Part shown: one piece after another, positions 16,510 to 24,141 of the stretch
Position numbering within the stretch: the stretch's first letter is position 1
How the letters are laid out: each line of letters opens with the position of its first letter
DNA from: an uncultured Bacteroides sp.
GTDB lineage: Bacteria > Bacteroidota > Bacteroidia > Bacteroidales > Bacteroidaceae
NCBI RefSeq assembly: GCF_963678425.1
Contig: NZ_OY782857.1
Coordinates: 1-30,000, forward strand
Direction: 5' to 3'
Length of the DNA stretch: 30,000 bases
The notes under the pieces: model-generated
What the model was told of the DNA's origin: nothing
The model's database searches: none
The model's input: the letters and a program-made list of their open reading frames with translations, nothing else
Made by a program: the position numbers and the translations under genes

Positions 16510-17184
16510 TTATCCAATCATCTCAAATCCATTCCATAGATTGCCTTCAGGAACCGGTGCTTCCAGTTCAATCAGTTCCTTTGAAACCGGGTGAATAAAG
16601 GAAACCCTGCGGGAATGAAGACAAATACTTCCGCCCGGATTAGAACGTGGAGAGCCATATTTCAGGTCTCCTTTAATGGGACATCCTATTTTTGCCAACT
16701 GACAGCGAATCTGATGATGTCTTCCGGTCTTTAAGTTCACCTCAAGAAGGTAATAATTCTGGGAATGACCAATCAGCTTATAATCTAAAATGGCTTTCTT
16801 TGAATCTTTTACTTCCTTATCGTATGCGTAACTCTTATTTTGTTTCTCGTTGCGCACCAGATAGTGAACCAGTTCACCTTCGGGTTCCTTCGGACAGTTC
16901 TTTACTATCGCCCAATAAGTCTTCTTTACTTCACTGTTCTTGAACATCTCGTTCAGGCGGGGAAGCGCTTTACTTGTTTTAGCAAAAAGAACAATTCCGC
17001 TAACCGGACGGTCAAGTCTATGAACCACTCCAATAAAGACATTGCCGGGTTTATTATATTTCTCCTTCAGATACTGCTTTACAATCTCTGACAATGGAGT
17101 ATCCCCTGTTTTGTCTCCTTGGACAATCTCGGAACTTGTTTTGTTGACAACAATGATATGGTTATCTTCGTATATTACGGTCAT
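16510..17184 (-). CDS. RluA-family pseudouridine synthase
   Basis: A 224-residue pseudouridine synthase that isomerises uridine in rRNA or tRNA. The catalytic motif HRLDRPVSG is at residues 55-63, with Asp58 as the nucleophile. The LKTGRHHQIR segment (family: L.TGR.HQIR) and the closing LHSRRVSFIHP are also present. There is no N-terminal S4 RNA-binding domain, and the protein is shorter than RluC/RluD, so it belongs to the compact RluA/TruC-like group; the modified position cannot be told. It starts 8 bp after the fabG stop and is the last gene of the operon. Its pairing with fabG is probably a transcriptional convenience rather than a shared pathway. Confidence 0.92.
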   Translation of the reverse strand: MTVIYEDNHIIVVNKTSSEIVQGDKTGDTPLSEIVKQYLKEKYNKPGNVFIGVVHRLDRPVSGIVLFAKTSKALPRLNEMFKNSEVKKTYWAIVKNCPKEPEGELVHYLVRNEKQNKSYAYDKEVKDSKKAILDYKLIGHSQNYYLLEVNLKTGRHHQIRCQLAKIGCPIKGDLKYGSPRSNPGGSICLHSRRVSFIHPVSKELIELEAPVPEGNLWNGFEMIG

Positions 17185-17192
17185 TCTTTTTC

Positions 17193-17939
17193 TTACATGT
17201 TCATACCGCCACAGCAGTGAATTACTTGTCCACTTACATAAGAAGACAAATCAGAAGCAAGGAAAGTAGCCACATTAGCAACATCTTCTGGTGTACCACC
17301 ACGACGTAATGGAATAGTTTTAGCCCATTCTGCTTTAACTTCGTCAGTTAATGCTGCAGTCATATCTGTGATAATGAATCCCGGTGCAATTGCATTGGCA
17401 CGAACACCACGAGAACCAAGTTCTTTAGCAATTGATTTAGCCAAACCAATCATACCAGCTTTAGAAGCAGAGTAGTTACATTGACCAGCATTTCCAGAAA
17501 CACCTACAACAGAAGCCATATTGATAATGCTACCTGTTTTTTGTTTCATCATTACCGGAGTAATAGCGTGAATAAAGTTAAATGCAGATTTCAGGTTAAC
17601 GTTAATAACCATATCCCATTGTTGTTCACTCATACGCATCATTAATCCGTCACGAGTAATTCCTGCGTTATTAACCAGAATATCCACACGGCCAAAGTCC
17701 TTCACAATTTCAGAAACTACATTTGCTGTATCTTCAAAATTTGCAGCATTAGAAGCGTAACCTTTTGCCTTTACACCCAATGCTTCAATTTCTTTTTCTG
17801 TATTCTTAGCATTTTCATCAATAACAAGGTCAGTGAATGCAATATTTGCTCCTTCAGAAGCAAACTTCAAAGCAATTGCTTTACCGATACCACGAGCAGC
17901 TCCGGTTACAATCGCTGTTTTTCCATCTAATAATCCCAT
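17193..17939 (-). CDS. fabG: 3-oxoacyl-[acyl-carrier-protein] reductase FabG
   Basis: A 248-residue short-chain dehydrogenase that reduces 3-oxoacyl-ACP to 3-hydroxyacyl-ACP with NADPH in the fatty-acid elongation cycle. The cofactor loop TGAARGIG is at residues 12-19, NNAG at 90-93, and the catalytic set is complete: Asn115, Ser143, Tyr156 and Lys160 (YSASK). The GITRDGLMMRM stretch after NNAG is typical of true FabG proteins rather than other SDR enzymes. It is in the middle of an operon, 25 bp downstream of the TetR regulator and 8 bp before the pseudouridine synthase. The TetR may control fabG, which would link lipid synthesis to a small-molecule signal; this is inference from adjacency. 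Confidence 0.93.
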   Translation of the reverse strand: MGLLDGKTAIVTGAARGIGKAIALKFASEGANIAFTDLVIDENAKNTEKEIEALGVKAKGYASNAANFEDTANVVSEIVKDFGRVDILVNNAGITRDGLMMRMSEQQWDMVINVNLKSAFNFIHAITPVMMKQKTGSIINMASVVGVSGNAGQCNYSASKAGMIGLAKSIAKELGSRGVRANAIAPGFIITDMTAALTDEVKAEWAKTIPLRRGGTPEDVANVATFLASDLSSYVSGQVIHCCGGMNM

Positions 17940-17964
17940 ACTAATTGTAATTTAAATCGTTTAT

Positions 17965-18567
17965 TTATTGATTGATTTCTTTTCTCTGTAATGCACCATA
18001 GACTATTTTCGTGACATACTTTTTGCGGGTCTCCACACTTAAATTACGACCCAGATGACCACGGATATATGGTACTTCTATTCCTTTTACGCAATAATGA
18101 ATAATGTTGGCCGTGATATCTACATCATCAATGACAAATACCCCTTTTTCTTTACCTTCAGCCAGCACACTTCTGAAAAGCGCAATTTCTCTGGCATCAA
18201 ACCGCTTGCGAACTTTCTCAACCCGCCAGATATCGCGAAAGAAATTGGCGCGTAGAGTTCCATTTCTAAAGACTACCTCTTTTACAGCCTCCAGGCGAGT
18301 ATAAATAAGTTCTATTAATTTCTCATCAGGTGAGATCTCTCTCTCCGATACAGCCTTCATAGTATCCGAAAGCATATCCAGTTCAGACTCAACTACAGCT
18401 GAATAAATTTCTTCTTTGCTTTTAAAATAGGTGTAAAGAGTCCTTCTTCCTTTTTTCGAGGCAAGGGCAATATCGTTCATCGTCGTATTCTCCACCCCCA
18501 TTTTCGCGAAGAGCTGTCTAGCAACATCTACAAGTTTTATTTTTGTCTTTGATACAGTCATAGGCAT
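17965..18567 (-). CDS. TetR/AcrR-family transcriptional regulator
   Basis: A regulator of about 200 residues with an N-terminal TetR helix-turn-helix (MNDIALASKKGRRTLYTYF, roughly residues 28-46 from this start) and an all-helical ligand domain. The ligand is unknown; co-transcription with fabG suggests an acyl-chain signal, by inference only. A reading frame extends upstream to 18627, but a promoter -7 element (18597-18604) lies inside that extension, so transcripts would begin near 18590 and the first usable ATG is at 18567 or 18561. These give the short basic N-terminus (VSKTKIK) normal for the family. It is the first gene of the operon. Confidence 0.9.
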   Translation of the reverse strand: MPMTVSKTKIKLVDVARQLFAKMGVENTTMNDIALASKKGRRTLYTYFKSKEEIYSAVVESELDMLSDTMKAVSEREISPDEKLIELIYTRLEAVKEVVFRNGTLRANFFRDIWRVEKVRKRFDAREIALFRSVLAEGKEKGVFVIDDVDITANIIHYCVKGIEVPYIRGHLGRNLSVETRKKYVTKIVYGALQRKEINQ

Positions 18568-18596
18568 ATAACCTGCACAGTTTTGTTTTATTTGAG

Positions 18597-18628
18597 CAAA
18601 AGTAGTTCTTTTCTTCTTATTACACAAG
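18597..18628 (-). promoter_or_regulatory. Promoter of the tetR-fabG-rluA operon
   Basis: On the minus strand, CTTG (18625-18628, one mismatch to TTTG) is followed after 20 bp by TACTTTTG (18597-18604), an exact TAnnTTTG. This places the transcript start near 18590 and fixes the tetR start downstream of it. Confidence 0.7.
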
Positions 18629-18740
18629 AAAAGATTTATTTAATTAATGAGACACATTATTTTATAAGCAGTACATGCACCTGTAACAGAGTTGATTACA
18701 TCCATATTTTATTATTAATAGAAAAATATTTCAAAAAATA

Positions 18741-18771
18741 TTTGTTTCCTAAATAAAAAGCAGTACTTTTG
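18741..18771 (+). promoter_or_regulatory. Sigma-ABfr promoter of tRNA-fMet copy 1
   Basis: TTTG (18741-18744), a 19-bp spacer and TACTTTTG (18764-18771) match the Bacteroidota consensus fully. The tRNA begins 13 bp after the -7 element. Confidence 0.9.
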
Positions 18772-18784
18772 TACTCAGAAACAT

Positions 18785-18857
<73 letters not shown>

Positions 18858-18862
18858 CTAGG

Positions 18863-18894
18863 AAAAGAGAATCAATTTTGGTTCTCTTTTTTTT
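18863..18894 (+). terminator. Terminator of tRNA-fMet copy 1
   Basis: AAAAGAGAATC (18863-18873) pairs with GGTTCTCTTTT (18880-18890, one T:G pair) around a 6-nt loop, followed by a T tract, starting 5 bp after the tRNA. Confidence 0.85.
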
Positions 18895-19836
18895 GTTTAT
18901 AGACTTCCATTACTGCTCCTGAACAAGAATCACGAATCACGGCGGCTCAGCTAATATTCTTGGGGGATAATGTTAAAATCATTATTTCTGCATCTTGAAA
19001 AAGAAGAAAGACAATCCCTGTCCCATAGAAATTGCTGAATTATTTGATTTTATTCGCCAATAAATAAAAACCATTCTCCAATAAATAAAAATCATTGGAG
19101 AATAAATCTGAATGATTGACCTTTAACTGACCATTACTGGAATGAATTTTAAAAAAACTATTAAGAATATATGCCGAATAACTTCTCTGAAAGTCTCAAG
19201 TGATGTTGAAGAATGTGTCTTGATGTTTTCAAAAAGTATCAAGACGTTTAAAGCCTTCCAGCAAGTAGTTTCAGAGCATATAGACCTTCGTTTGCAAAGA
19301 CAATGAATTATTAGTTTATAAAAGCAAACCCACAAAACAATTATAACAACAATTTATTTAAAATTACTGTTAAAAGGTACTTAAGAATGGTTGTAGTCGT
19401 AAATACAATGGACAACAGGTACCAAAATGCAAAAAACACTGCCAAAAAAGAGGCAACTTATAACTGAATCATTTGTCCAGGTATTTTATTTGTAAGTGGT
19501 AACTAATTAACAATCAGCGCCTTCCAGTTCAAAATCGTGGGGTTATAAATATATGTATATAATACACATCCAGCGTCCTTAATTATTTAAAAGAATCAGT
19601 CTTATTCAGGCCGGTTTTGTAATTTCCTTGTTAAGTACTTACAGCAAGAGACGAGTATGACATTTTTCTTAAAAAGCTTAGTAACTTACACTCTCTAACT
19701 TAAATTCCAAAAACTTATTTATTGGAATAACTTATAAATCAGTAATAGTCAATTATGAATCAATAAATTAAAAGCACGATAATGCATTAATTATCAGTAC
19801 ACTATCGGATTTATCTAAATTAATTCTCTAAAATAA
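18895..19836. other. Intergenic region between the two initiator tRNAs
   Basis: About 940 bp of AT-rich DNA with no supported gene. A minus-strand frame at 19123-19335 (70 codons) shows no recognisable family and its Cys/Phe-rich make-up looks like chance. The stretch contains a 21-bp-period direct repeat overlapping a 9-bp inverted repeat (19057-19103). It may be the remains of DNA inserted next to a tRNA gene, but no integrase fragment is seen. Confidence 0.4.
19057..19103. repeat. Two-copy 19-bp direct repeat (21-bp period) with overlapping inverted repeat
   Basis: CCAATAAATAAAAAYCATT occurs at 19057-19075 and 19078-19096 with one difference. ATTCTCCAA (19073-19081) and TTGGAGAAT (19095-19103) form a perfect 9-bp inverted repeat around the second copy. 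Confidence 0.8.
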
Positions 19837-19867
19837 TTTGTTTTATTACATAAAAGAAGTATCTTTG
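19837..19867 (+). promoter_or_regulatory. Sigma-ABfr promoter of tRNA-fMet copy 2
   Basis: TTTG (19837-19840), a 19-bp spacer and TATCTTTG (19860-19867) match the consensus, with the same spacing and the same 14-bp-class distance to the tRNA as copy 1. Confidence 0.9.
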
Positions 19868-19881
19868 CACTCACAAAACAT

Positions 19882-19954
<73 letters not shown>

Positions 19955-19956
19955 CT

Positions 19957-19992
19957 AAAAAAGAGAATCGAAAAAATCGATTCTCTTTTTTT
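19957..19992 (+). terminator. Terminator of tRNA-fMet copy 2
   Basis: GAGAATCGA (19963-19971) pairs perfectly with TCGATTCTC (19977-19985), extended by A:T pairs, with a 5-nt A loop and a T tract. It lies at the end of the opposing ABC operon and could also serve it. Confidence 0.85.
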
Positions 19993-19995
19993 ATT

Positions 19996-20103
19996 TTATA
20001 CTTCACAACCGCAATTCAAAGCTTTTAGAGCCCACAACTTCGGGGCGTTACTGATATCAAGTTCTTTCTGTTTAGGCTTGCTACCAATATGCATAATCCC
20101 CAT
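19996..20103 (-). CDS. Possible 35-residue ORF, unrecognised
   Basis: An open frame of 35 codons ends just before the tRNA terminator and begins 63 bp downstream of the 20167-20754 gene. The residue mix (MGIMHIGSKPKQKELD start, NCGCEV end) is protein-like rather than the usual AT-rich noise, but no family is recognised. The frame also stays open for about 10 codons upstream of the ATG. It could be a fragment of a lost gene or chance. Confidence 0.2.
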   Translation of the reverse strand: MGIMHIGSKPKQKELDISNAPKLWALKALNCGCEV

Positions 20104-20166
20104 ACTTTTACTGGTGATCCCTGCTGTCCTTTATTCGGCTATTAAATGGCGATAAGTTCTGTCCAA

Positions 20167-20754
20167 TCAATTCAGACTAACTTTTTGGCATCCTGATACA
20201 TCCAAATCACTTACTTTACTGGAACAAATATCAACCGCGCCATAAGGAGAAATAATCTTTAGTTTTGGGAGAACAACTTCATCCAAGGTGATATGTTTAA
20301 GTCCTTTCGACTCATTACAAATAATCAAAGGAGTTTTTGAATCAGCATAATAATTAAGAGCAAACTCTATTTGCGAAGTTCTCGTCTTCTTACCCAAAAG
20401 GCGCTCCATCTCTTTTTTATAATTAAGCTGAATAATTAGTGTATCTCCAGAGACCTTTGTAACAGATTCTTTGGACAAACTAAGCTTATGGTCATCAGGA
20501 TCCGTTGAAGGGCCTACTTGCAGAGAGATATTAATCTTACTGGAAAACCCTTTTTTATCATCTATAAATTTTAGAACCTTGCAAGGATAGGTATCTATAG
20601 TAACTAGTTGACTAGGATCAGGCCGAGAACCACAAACAGGTGATTCTACATAAGTGACAGGTGGTTTTATACTCCAAAGATAAAAGACAAATATCACCGA
20701 CAATAATAATAAGGATGATAGAAGACCTAGCAATATAATTGTTGTGCGTCTCAT
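20167..20754 (-). CDS. Membrane-anchored protein of unknown function, last gene of the ABC-GntR operon
   Basis: A 195-residue protein I cannot assign to a named family. One N-terminal membrane segment (about residues 5-28) precedes an extracytoplasmic region with two early cysteines (Cys41, Cys58) that could pair. The C-terminal part (about 140-195) has short repeating strands such as LPKLKIISPYGAVDICSSKVSDLDVSGC, which resemble the beta-solenoid of the DUF2807 (GIN) type. If so, the protein stops early, since that fold usually continues for many more turns. Its ATG overlaps the GntR stop by 4 bp, so it is coupled to the operon. It may sense or shield a substrate of the transporter; this is inference. 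Confidence 0.75.
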   Translation of the reverse strand: MRRTTIILLGLLSSLLLLSVIFVFYLWSIKPPVTYVESPVCGSRPDPSQLVTIDTYPCKVLKFIDDKKGFSSKINISLQVGPSTDPDDHKLSLSKESVTKVSGDTLIIQLNYKKEMERLLGKKTRTSQIEFALNYYADSKTPLIICNESKGLKHITLDEVVLPKLKIISPYGAVDICSSKVSDLDVSGCQKVSLN

Positions 20755-21131
20755 TTTTTAATACTGTTTTGTTTCTTACTAAATTCAAAATACATATTCG
20801 CGATCTCTTCCATCGGAATATCTAGCGTATAGATTTGGTGGAAGAACCAATCAATATCTTCTTCCAGGAAATGTTTTCTGCGAAGAGATAAAATCAACAT
20901 CTTTGCCCCGGAAGAGACAAAATAACCGATCCCCCGCTTATTATAAATAACATCTTGAGACTGAAGATAATCAAACGACCGCATCGTCGTATTTGCATTT
21001 ACTTCCACCATGGAAGCATATTCGCGTACGGATGGTATTCGTTCTTCTTCAGCATACTGTCCAAAAATTATCTCATCGCAGATTCTGTCTGCAATTTGTA
21101 AATAGATGGCTTTATTTTCTTTAAAGTTCAT
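20751..21131 (-). CDS. GntR-family regulator, YtrA subfamily
   Basis: A 126-residue repressor-type protein with an N-terminal winged helix (about residues 6-75: IYLQIADRICDEI, then RIPSVREYASMVEVNANTTMRSFDYLQ, then the wing GIGYFVSSGA). A short two-helix tail of about 45 residues follows in place of a large ligand domain, the layout of the YtrA subfamily. These regulators commonly control an adjacent ABC transporter operon. Here it lies inside the operon as the third gene, 4 bp after the permease stop and overlapping the next gene by 4 bp, so autoregulation is likely. A 12-bp palindrome upstream of the first gene is a candidate operator. Confidence 0.92.
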   Translation of the reverse strand: MNFKENKAIYLQIADRICDEIIFGQYAEEERIPSVREYASMVEVNANTTMRSFDYLQSQDVIYNKRGIGYFVSSGAKMLILSLRRKHFLEEDIDWFFHQIYTLDIPMEEIANMYFEFSKKQNSIKK

Positions 21132-21135
21132 ATGC

Positions 21136-21966
21136 TTATATACGATTAATTATTTCGGACTCTTTAAAACGGAAATAAGCCATAATCCAATTAAAAAGGG
21201 TTAAGCAGGAAAATAAGATTGTAATATTTCTCAAGGTAGACATTTCATCAAAAGTTATATTGCAGTATCTAATAGCATCAAAAAAGCCAAACATATTATT
21301 AGGAAACAAGAAATGAATTAACGTACCGTTTATCGTTATAAAAATCAGATAAATTACAACGCCTGCCGCAATTGTCTTTATAAATGGCTTTTTATACCAT
21401 AAAGTACTCCCTAAAACAAACAACGATTGATAAAAGAGATAGATAGAAAATCCAACTAAAAGAGCTTGCCAGCTATTAAAAAGCTCGCCGTTCTTGGGAA
21501 CTAAATACTTTAAATCAATTGAAATGATATCTAAACTAGGATAACATATAGAAAAAATTGCCACACGAGTGAAGTCTGCTAATTTAAAAGCGATAAAGAA
21601 AGCAACTATAAATAAAACAACCACCTGGATAAAACCAGAGAAATATTTCTCGAAAGAAGTTGCCGGTGTCATCAGATAAGAGATCCGTTTAGTTTTACTC
21701 TGCATTTTCTCCATCATGGATGAAGCAAAAATACAGCCGAATCCAAAAAACAGAAATAGGGTAAACCCTAAATAGCGAACATTGTTTTCGGCTCCAGCCA
21801 AGATCATTTCGAACTGACAATTCTTGTAGCACAAAAAACAAAAAACAACCGCTAGCACGGCATAAAGCGTCACAAAACGAAGAAGGATTGTCTTCCAACT
21901 CTCCATAAAGTCCTTCTTAAGGAGTAAAGAGAAACGCTCAAAACTAAAATAATTATTCTTAATCAT
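21136..21966 (-). CDS. ABC transporter permease-like membrane protein
   Basis: A 276-residue integral membrane protein with about six hydrophobic segments (roughly residues 29-47, 66-82, 109-127, 168-187, 198-217, 245-263), fitting the ABC-2-type permeases that pair with a single ATPase. The cytoplasmic LMTPATSFEKYFSG segment after the second membrane helix resembles a motif common in Bacteroidota permeases of this kind. It begins 12 bp after the ATPase stop, so the two should form one exporter. The substrate is not evident; YtrA-linked transporters are often involved in envelope stress or peptide antibiotic response, which is only a family-level hint. Confidence 0.82.
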   Translation of the reverse strand: MIKNNYFSFERFSLLLKKDFMESWKTILLRFVTLYAVLAVVFCFLCYKNCQFEMILAGAENNVRYLGFTLFLFFGFGCIFASSMMEKMQSKTKRISYLMTPATSFEKYFSGFIQVVVLFIVAFFIAFKLADFTRVAIFSICYPSLDIISIDLKYLVPKNGELFNSWQALLVGFSIYLFYQSLFVLGSTLWYKKPFIKTIAAGVVIYLIFITINGTLIHFLFPNNMFGFFDAIRYCNITFDEMSTLRNITILFSCLTLFNWIMAYFRFKESEIINRI

Positions 21967-21978
21967 AGCTGTTTTATT

Positions 21979-22818
21979 TTAATTATTGAATACTCCTTTT
22001 AATTTCTCTGTATCACTAAGCATCGCATTAAATAGCAGCTCAAGGTTAATTGCAGATTCTTCATTCTCAGTATTAGGAAGAATCGTACTGTTTCCTTGTA
22101 TCGAAGGGGAAACAAAAAGTGCATCCTCAGCTATTTTATCACTGGATGTTTCAACAAACAATAGTTTCTGGCAAATATTGAAAATGGGTTCATTTAGCAA
22201 AACCTTGCTATGATCCATAATAATCACATGCTCTAAAAGATTATCAATGTCTCTCACTTGATGAGTAGAAATAATAATAGTTTTATCTTCATTCATACCT
22301 AATGCTATAAACTTCCTGAACTGACTTTTAGCCGGGATATCCAAGCCATTGGTCGGTTCATCCATCACAAGAAGAGAAGTATTGGTGGCAAGAGCAAAAC
22401 TCATGTAGACTTTCTTCTTCTGCCCCATTGAGAGAGCACCAAGATTAACATCCATATTCAGCTCAAAACACTGCAAATACTTCTCCAGGTCTTCCAAACT
22501 AAAACGGGGATAGAAAGACTCGTTACACTTTACATACTTACGCAAAGGCATAGAAGGCAAATCAAACTCCTCTGGGACGATATACATATCCTGAAGAGTA
22601 CAAGGTAGCCTTTTTGCCACATTGGACTGGTTAAAGCTTATTTTGCCATTCTGGGGCATTAAAAGACCAGTCATAAGATATAATAGTGTAGACTTACCAA
22701 CACCATTCTTACCCAACAAACCATAAACTTTACCTTTTTCAATAGATAAGGAAAAGTCATCAAACAGTTTTTTCTGCGATCTTCGATAATCGAAGGTGAG
22801 ATTCTCGATTGTTACCAT
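21979..22818 (-). CDS. ABC transporter ATP-binding protein
   Basis: A 279-residue ATPase with all nucleotide-binding motifs: Walker A GKNGVGKST (36-44), signature LSMGQ (129-133, Met replacing the usual Ser or Gly), Walker B LLVMDEP (149-155, Asp153 and Glu154), D-loop NGLD and switch His186 in STHQ. The domain fills residues 1-210; the last 70 residues form a tail of uncertain role, as in many exporter ATPases of the CcmA/YtrB type. It is the first gene of the four-gene operon ATPase-permease-GntR-membrane protein. Its start is 290 bp downstream of a consensus promoter, so the transcript probably has a long leader. Confidence 0.93.
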   Translation of the reverse strand: MVTIENLTFDYRRSQKKLFDDFSLSIEKGKVYGLLGKNGVGKSTLLYLMTGLLMPQNGKISFNQSNVAKRLPCTLQDMYIVPEEFDLPSMPLRKYVKCNESFYPRFSLEDLEKYLQCFELNMDVNLGALSMGQKKKVYMSFALATNTSLLVMDEPTNGLDIPAKSQFRKFIALGMNEDKTIIISTHQVRDIDNLLEHVIIMDHSKVLLNEPIFNICQKLLFVETSSDKIAEDALFVSPSIQGNSTILPNTENEESAINLELLFNAMLSDTEKLKGVFNN

Positions 22819-22850
22819 TTTACTAAAAATAAATTGTTTTTTATAATCTA

Positions 22851-22862
22851 AGAAACGTTTCT
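22851..22862. promoter_or_regulatory. 12-bp palindrome upstream of the ABC operon, candidate GntR operator
   Basis: AGAAACGTTTCT is a perfect palindrome 33 bp upstream of the ATPase start. It lies in the leader of the operon that encodes the YtrA-type regulator, which suggests an operator; binding is not shown. Confidence 0.4.
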
Positions 22863-22905
22863 CTAAAAATCAAATATTGTTATTCAGCATTGAATAAGTT
22901 TTAAT

Positions 22906-22965
22906 TCACCTGATTAATGGCAGAATAACATTAATAATAACTATGATAATGACAATGATAATCAT
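22906..22965 (-). CDS. Possible 19-residue hydrophobic leader peptide (second of two)
   Basis: The frame encodes MIIIVIIIVIINVILPLIR: 10 Ile, 3 Val and 2 Leu of 19 residues. It lies in the leader of the ABC operon, and its ATG overlaps the stop of another mini-ORF by 4 bp (ATGA). The underlying DNA is a simple TTATCATT-type repeat, so it may be a by-product of low complexity. Translation is unproven. Confidence 0.22.
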   Translation of the reverse strand: MIIIVIIIVIINVILPLIR

Positions 22966-23024
22966 ATGATTCTAATCATTAAATTATAAATTCCCATAAA
23001 CAAAAACCATTTGGCAAGGTTCAT
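22962..23024 (-). CDS. Possible 20-residue hydrophobic peptide (first of two)
   Basis: The frame begins MNLAKWFLFMGIYN and is followed by MIRII before the stop; it is hydrophobic and fits a single membrane helix. It lies 83 bp after the -7 element of the upstream promoter and overlaps the next mini-ORF by ATGA, the same coupling used by larger genes in this window. It could equally be chance in AT-rich DNA. Confidence 0.22.
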   Translation of the reverse strand: MNLAKWFLFMGIYNLMIRII

Positions 23025-23106
23025 ATTCGACGATATAGTAAACAAGGCCAAAGATAAGCAGAGATAAAGTTATACGATAACAGTGCACTACTATTGTAAT
23101 ACACTG

Positions 23107-23137
23107 CAAATATAAATGTTTAATTAGAAAACACAAA
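23107..23137 (-). promoter_or_regulatory. Sigma-ABfr promoter upstream of the ABC-GntR operon
   Basis: On the minus strand, TTTG (23134-23137), a 19-bp spacer and TATATTTG (23107-23114) form a full consensus promoter. Transcription would start near 23100, giving the ABC ATPase a leader of about 280 nt, or making a separate small RNA. Confidence 0.65.
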
Positions 23138-24087
23138 CAAAATAAGAAGAAATAATTTTAAATTTTAAACTTCAGGAAGTGAGAAGCTATAATAGAGCTA
23201 TTTTTAAGATAGAGCTGTATCAATAATCAGTATCACGTGAATAGCAGAGCAATCACCGACATAGTAATCTTTAAAAGGGCTATAATTGCCACAAAACAAA
23301 ATATTTAAACCATAATTAGAAATAAGCAAATAACAAGCAGCTTAAAGAGCCTTAAAACATAAATAATAGCAACAATATTAAAATGAATACAATCACTAAG
23401 CTGGTTTAACTCACAAAATTACAGCAGTATATAAAACAATAATAAAGCTCATTAAACAAACAGTATATTTACATAATACACACACAAAATACAATGCAGA
23501 AAAATCTAAACTACATTAAATCAAGTACACAAATTAAAGATAGCACCGCTTCGCCAATATTATCACACAAATAATACAAAGACAAAAAACATAGAGTTAT
23601 AAGTCTCAAATAAGATGACAAAGACAAAAATATAAAAAAAAATTACAACATAGGTTTACATGTTGCTGAGAAATAGTCCAGATAAAAAAGAGATGCGTTA
23701 CAACACTACATCAATTCACCTATACCATTATATATCAGGCGATTCAACATATAAACAGTCACGAATTCGATAAAACAATCTGGCTATAAATGCAAATAAA
23801 CAAATTATGGAGAGATAAAAAAGGGAAATAAAAGAATAATAATTAATATAGCAGATGCAACTTTAAAAAAGCTAATAACAATGGCTAATCAAGCCAAGAG
23901 ATCAAGCCCCAAAACAGAAAACTATATTTACAAATAAGAATATAAAAAAGACAGGGAAACTCTTGCATTGTTAAACAAGAGCATTAATATCAAGGAAAAA
24001 CAATCGAGAATAATAAAACGAAACAAATAGACACAAAAAAAAATACACCTATCATAAAAATAGGCAAGACAAAAAAAGAGGTAAAAT
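23138..24087. other. A-rich intergenic region with no recognisable gene
   Basis: About 950 bp between the promoter of the ABC operon and the terminator of the exb-tonB operon. The plus strand is about half A, with few G and fewer T than A; frequent stops exclude any coding region of useful length. I see no tRNA, repeat array or terminator inside. Confidence 0.5.
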
Positions 24088-24133
24088 AAATTAATGAAGA
24101 AGCAGATTAATCGATCTGCTTCTTCATTAATTT
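24088..24133 (-). terminator. Terminator of the exbB-exbD-tonB operon
   Basis: A perfect 20-bp stem (24088-24107 with 24114-24133), including GAAGAAGCAGAT, closes a 6-nt loop. It begins 8 bp after the stop codon of the TPR gene. Confidence 0.9.
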
Positions 24134-24141
24134 ATATATAA

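Noticed and set aside
19123..19335. 70-codon minus-strand frame between the tRNAs
   Set aside because: Cys/Phe-rich, no recognisable motif, no promoter or neighbour on that strand; consistent with chance in AT-rich DNA.
23138..24087. CRISPR array or tandem repeat in the A-rich gap
   Set aside because: No regularly spaced repeated unit could be found; the resemblance comes from simple A-rich composition.
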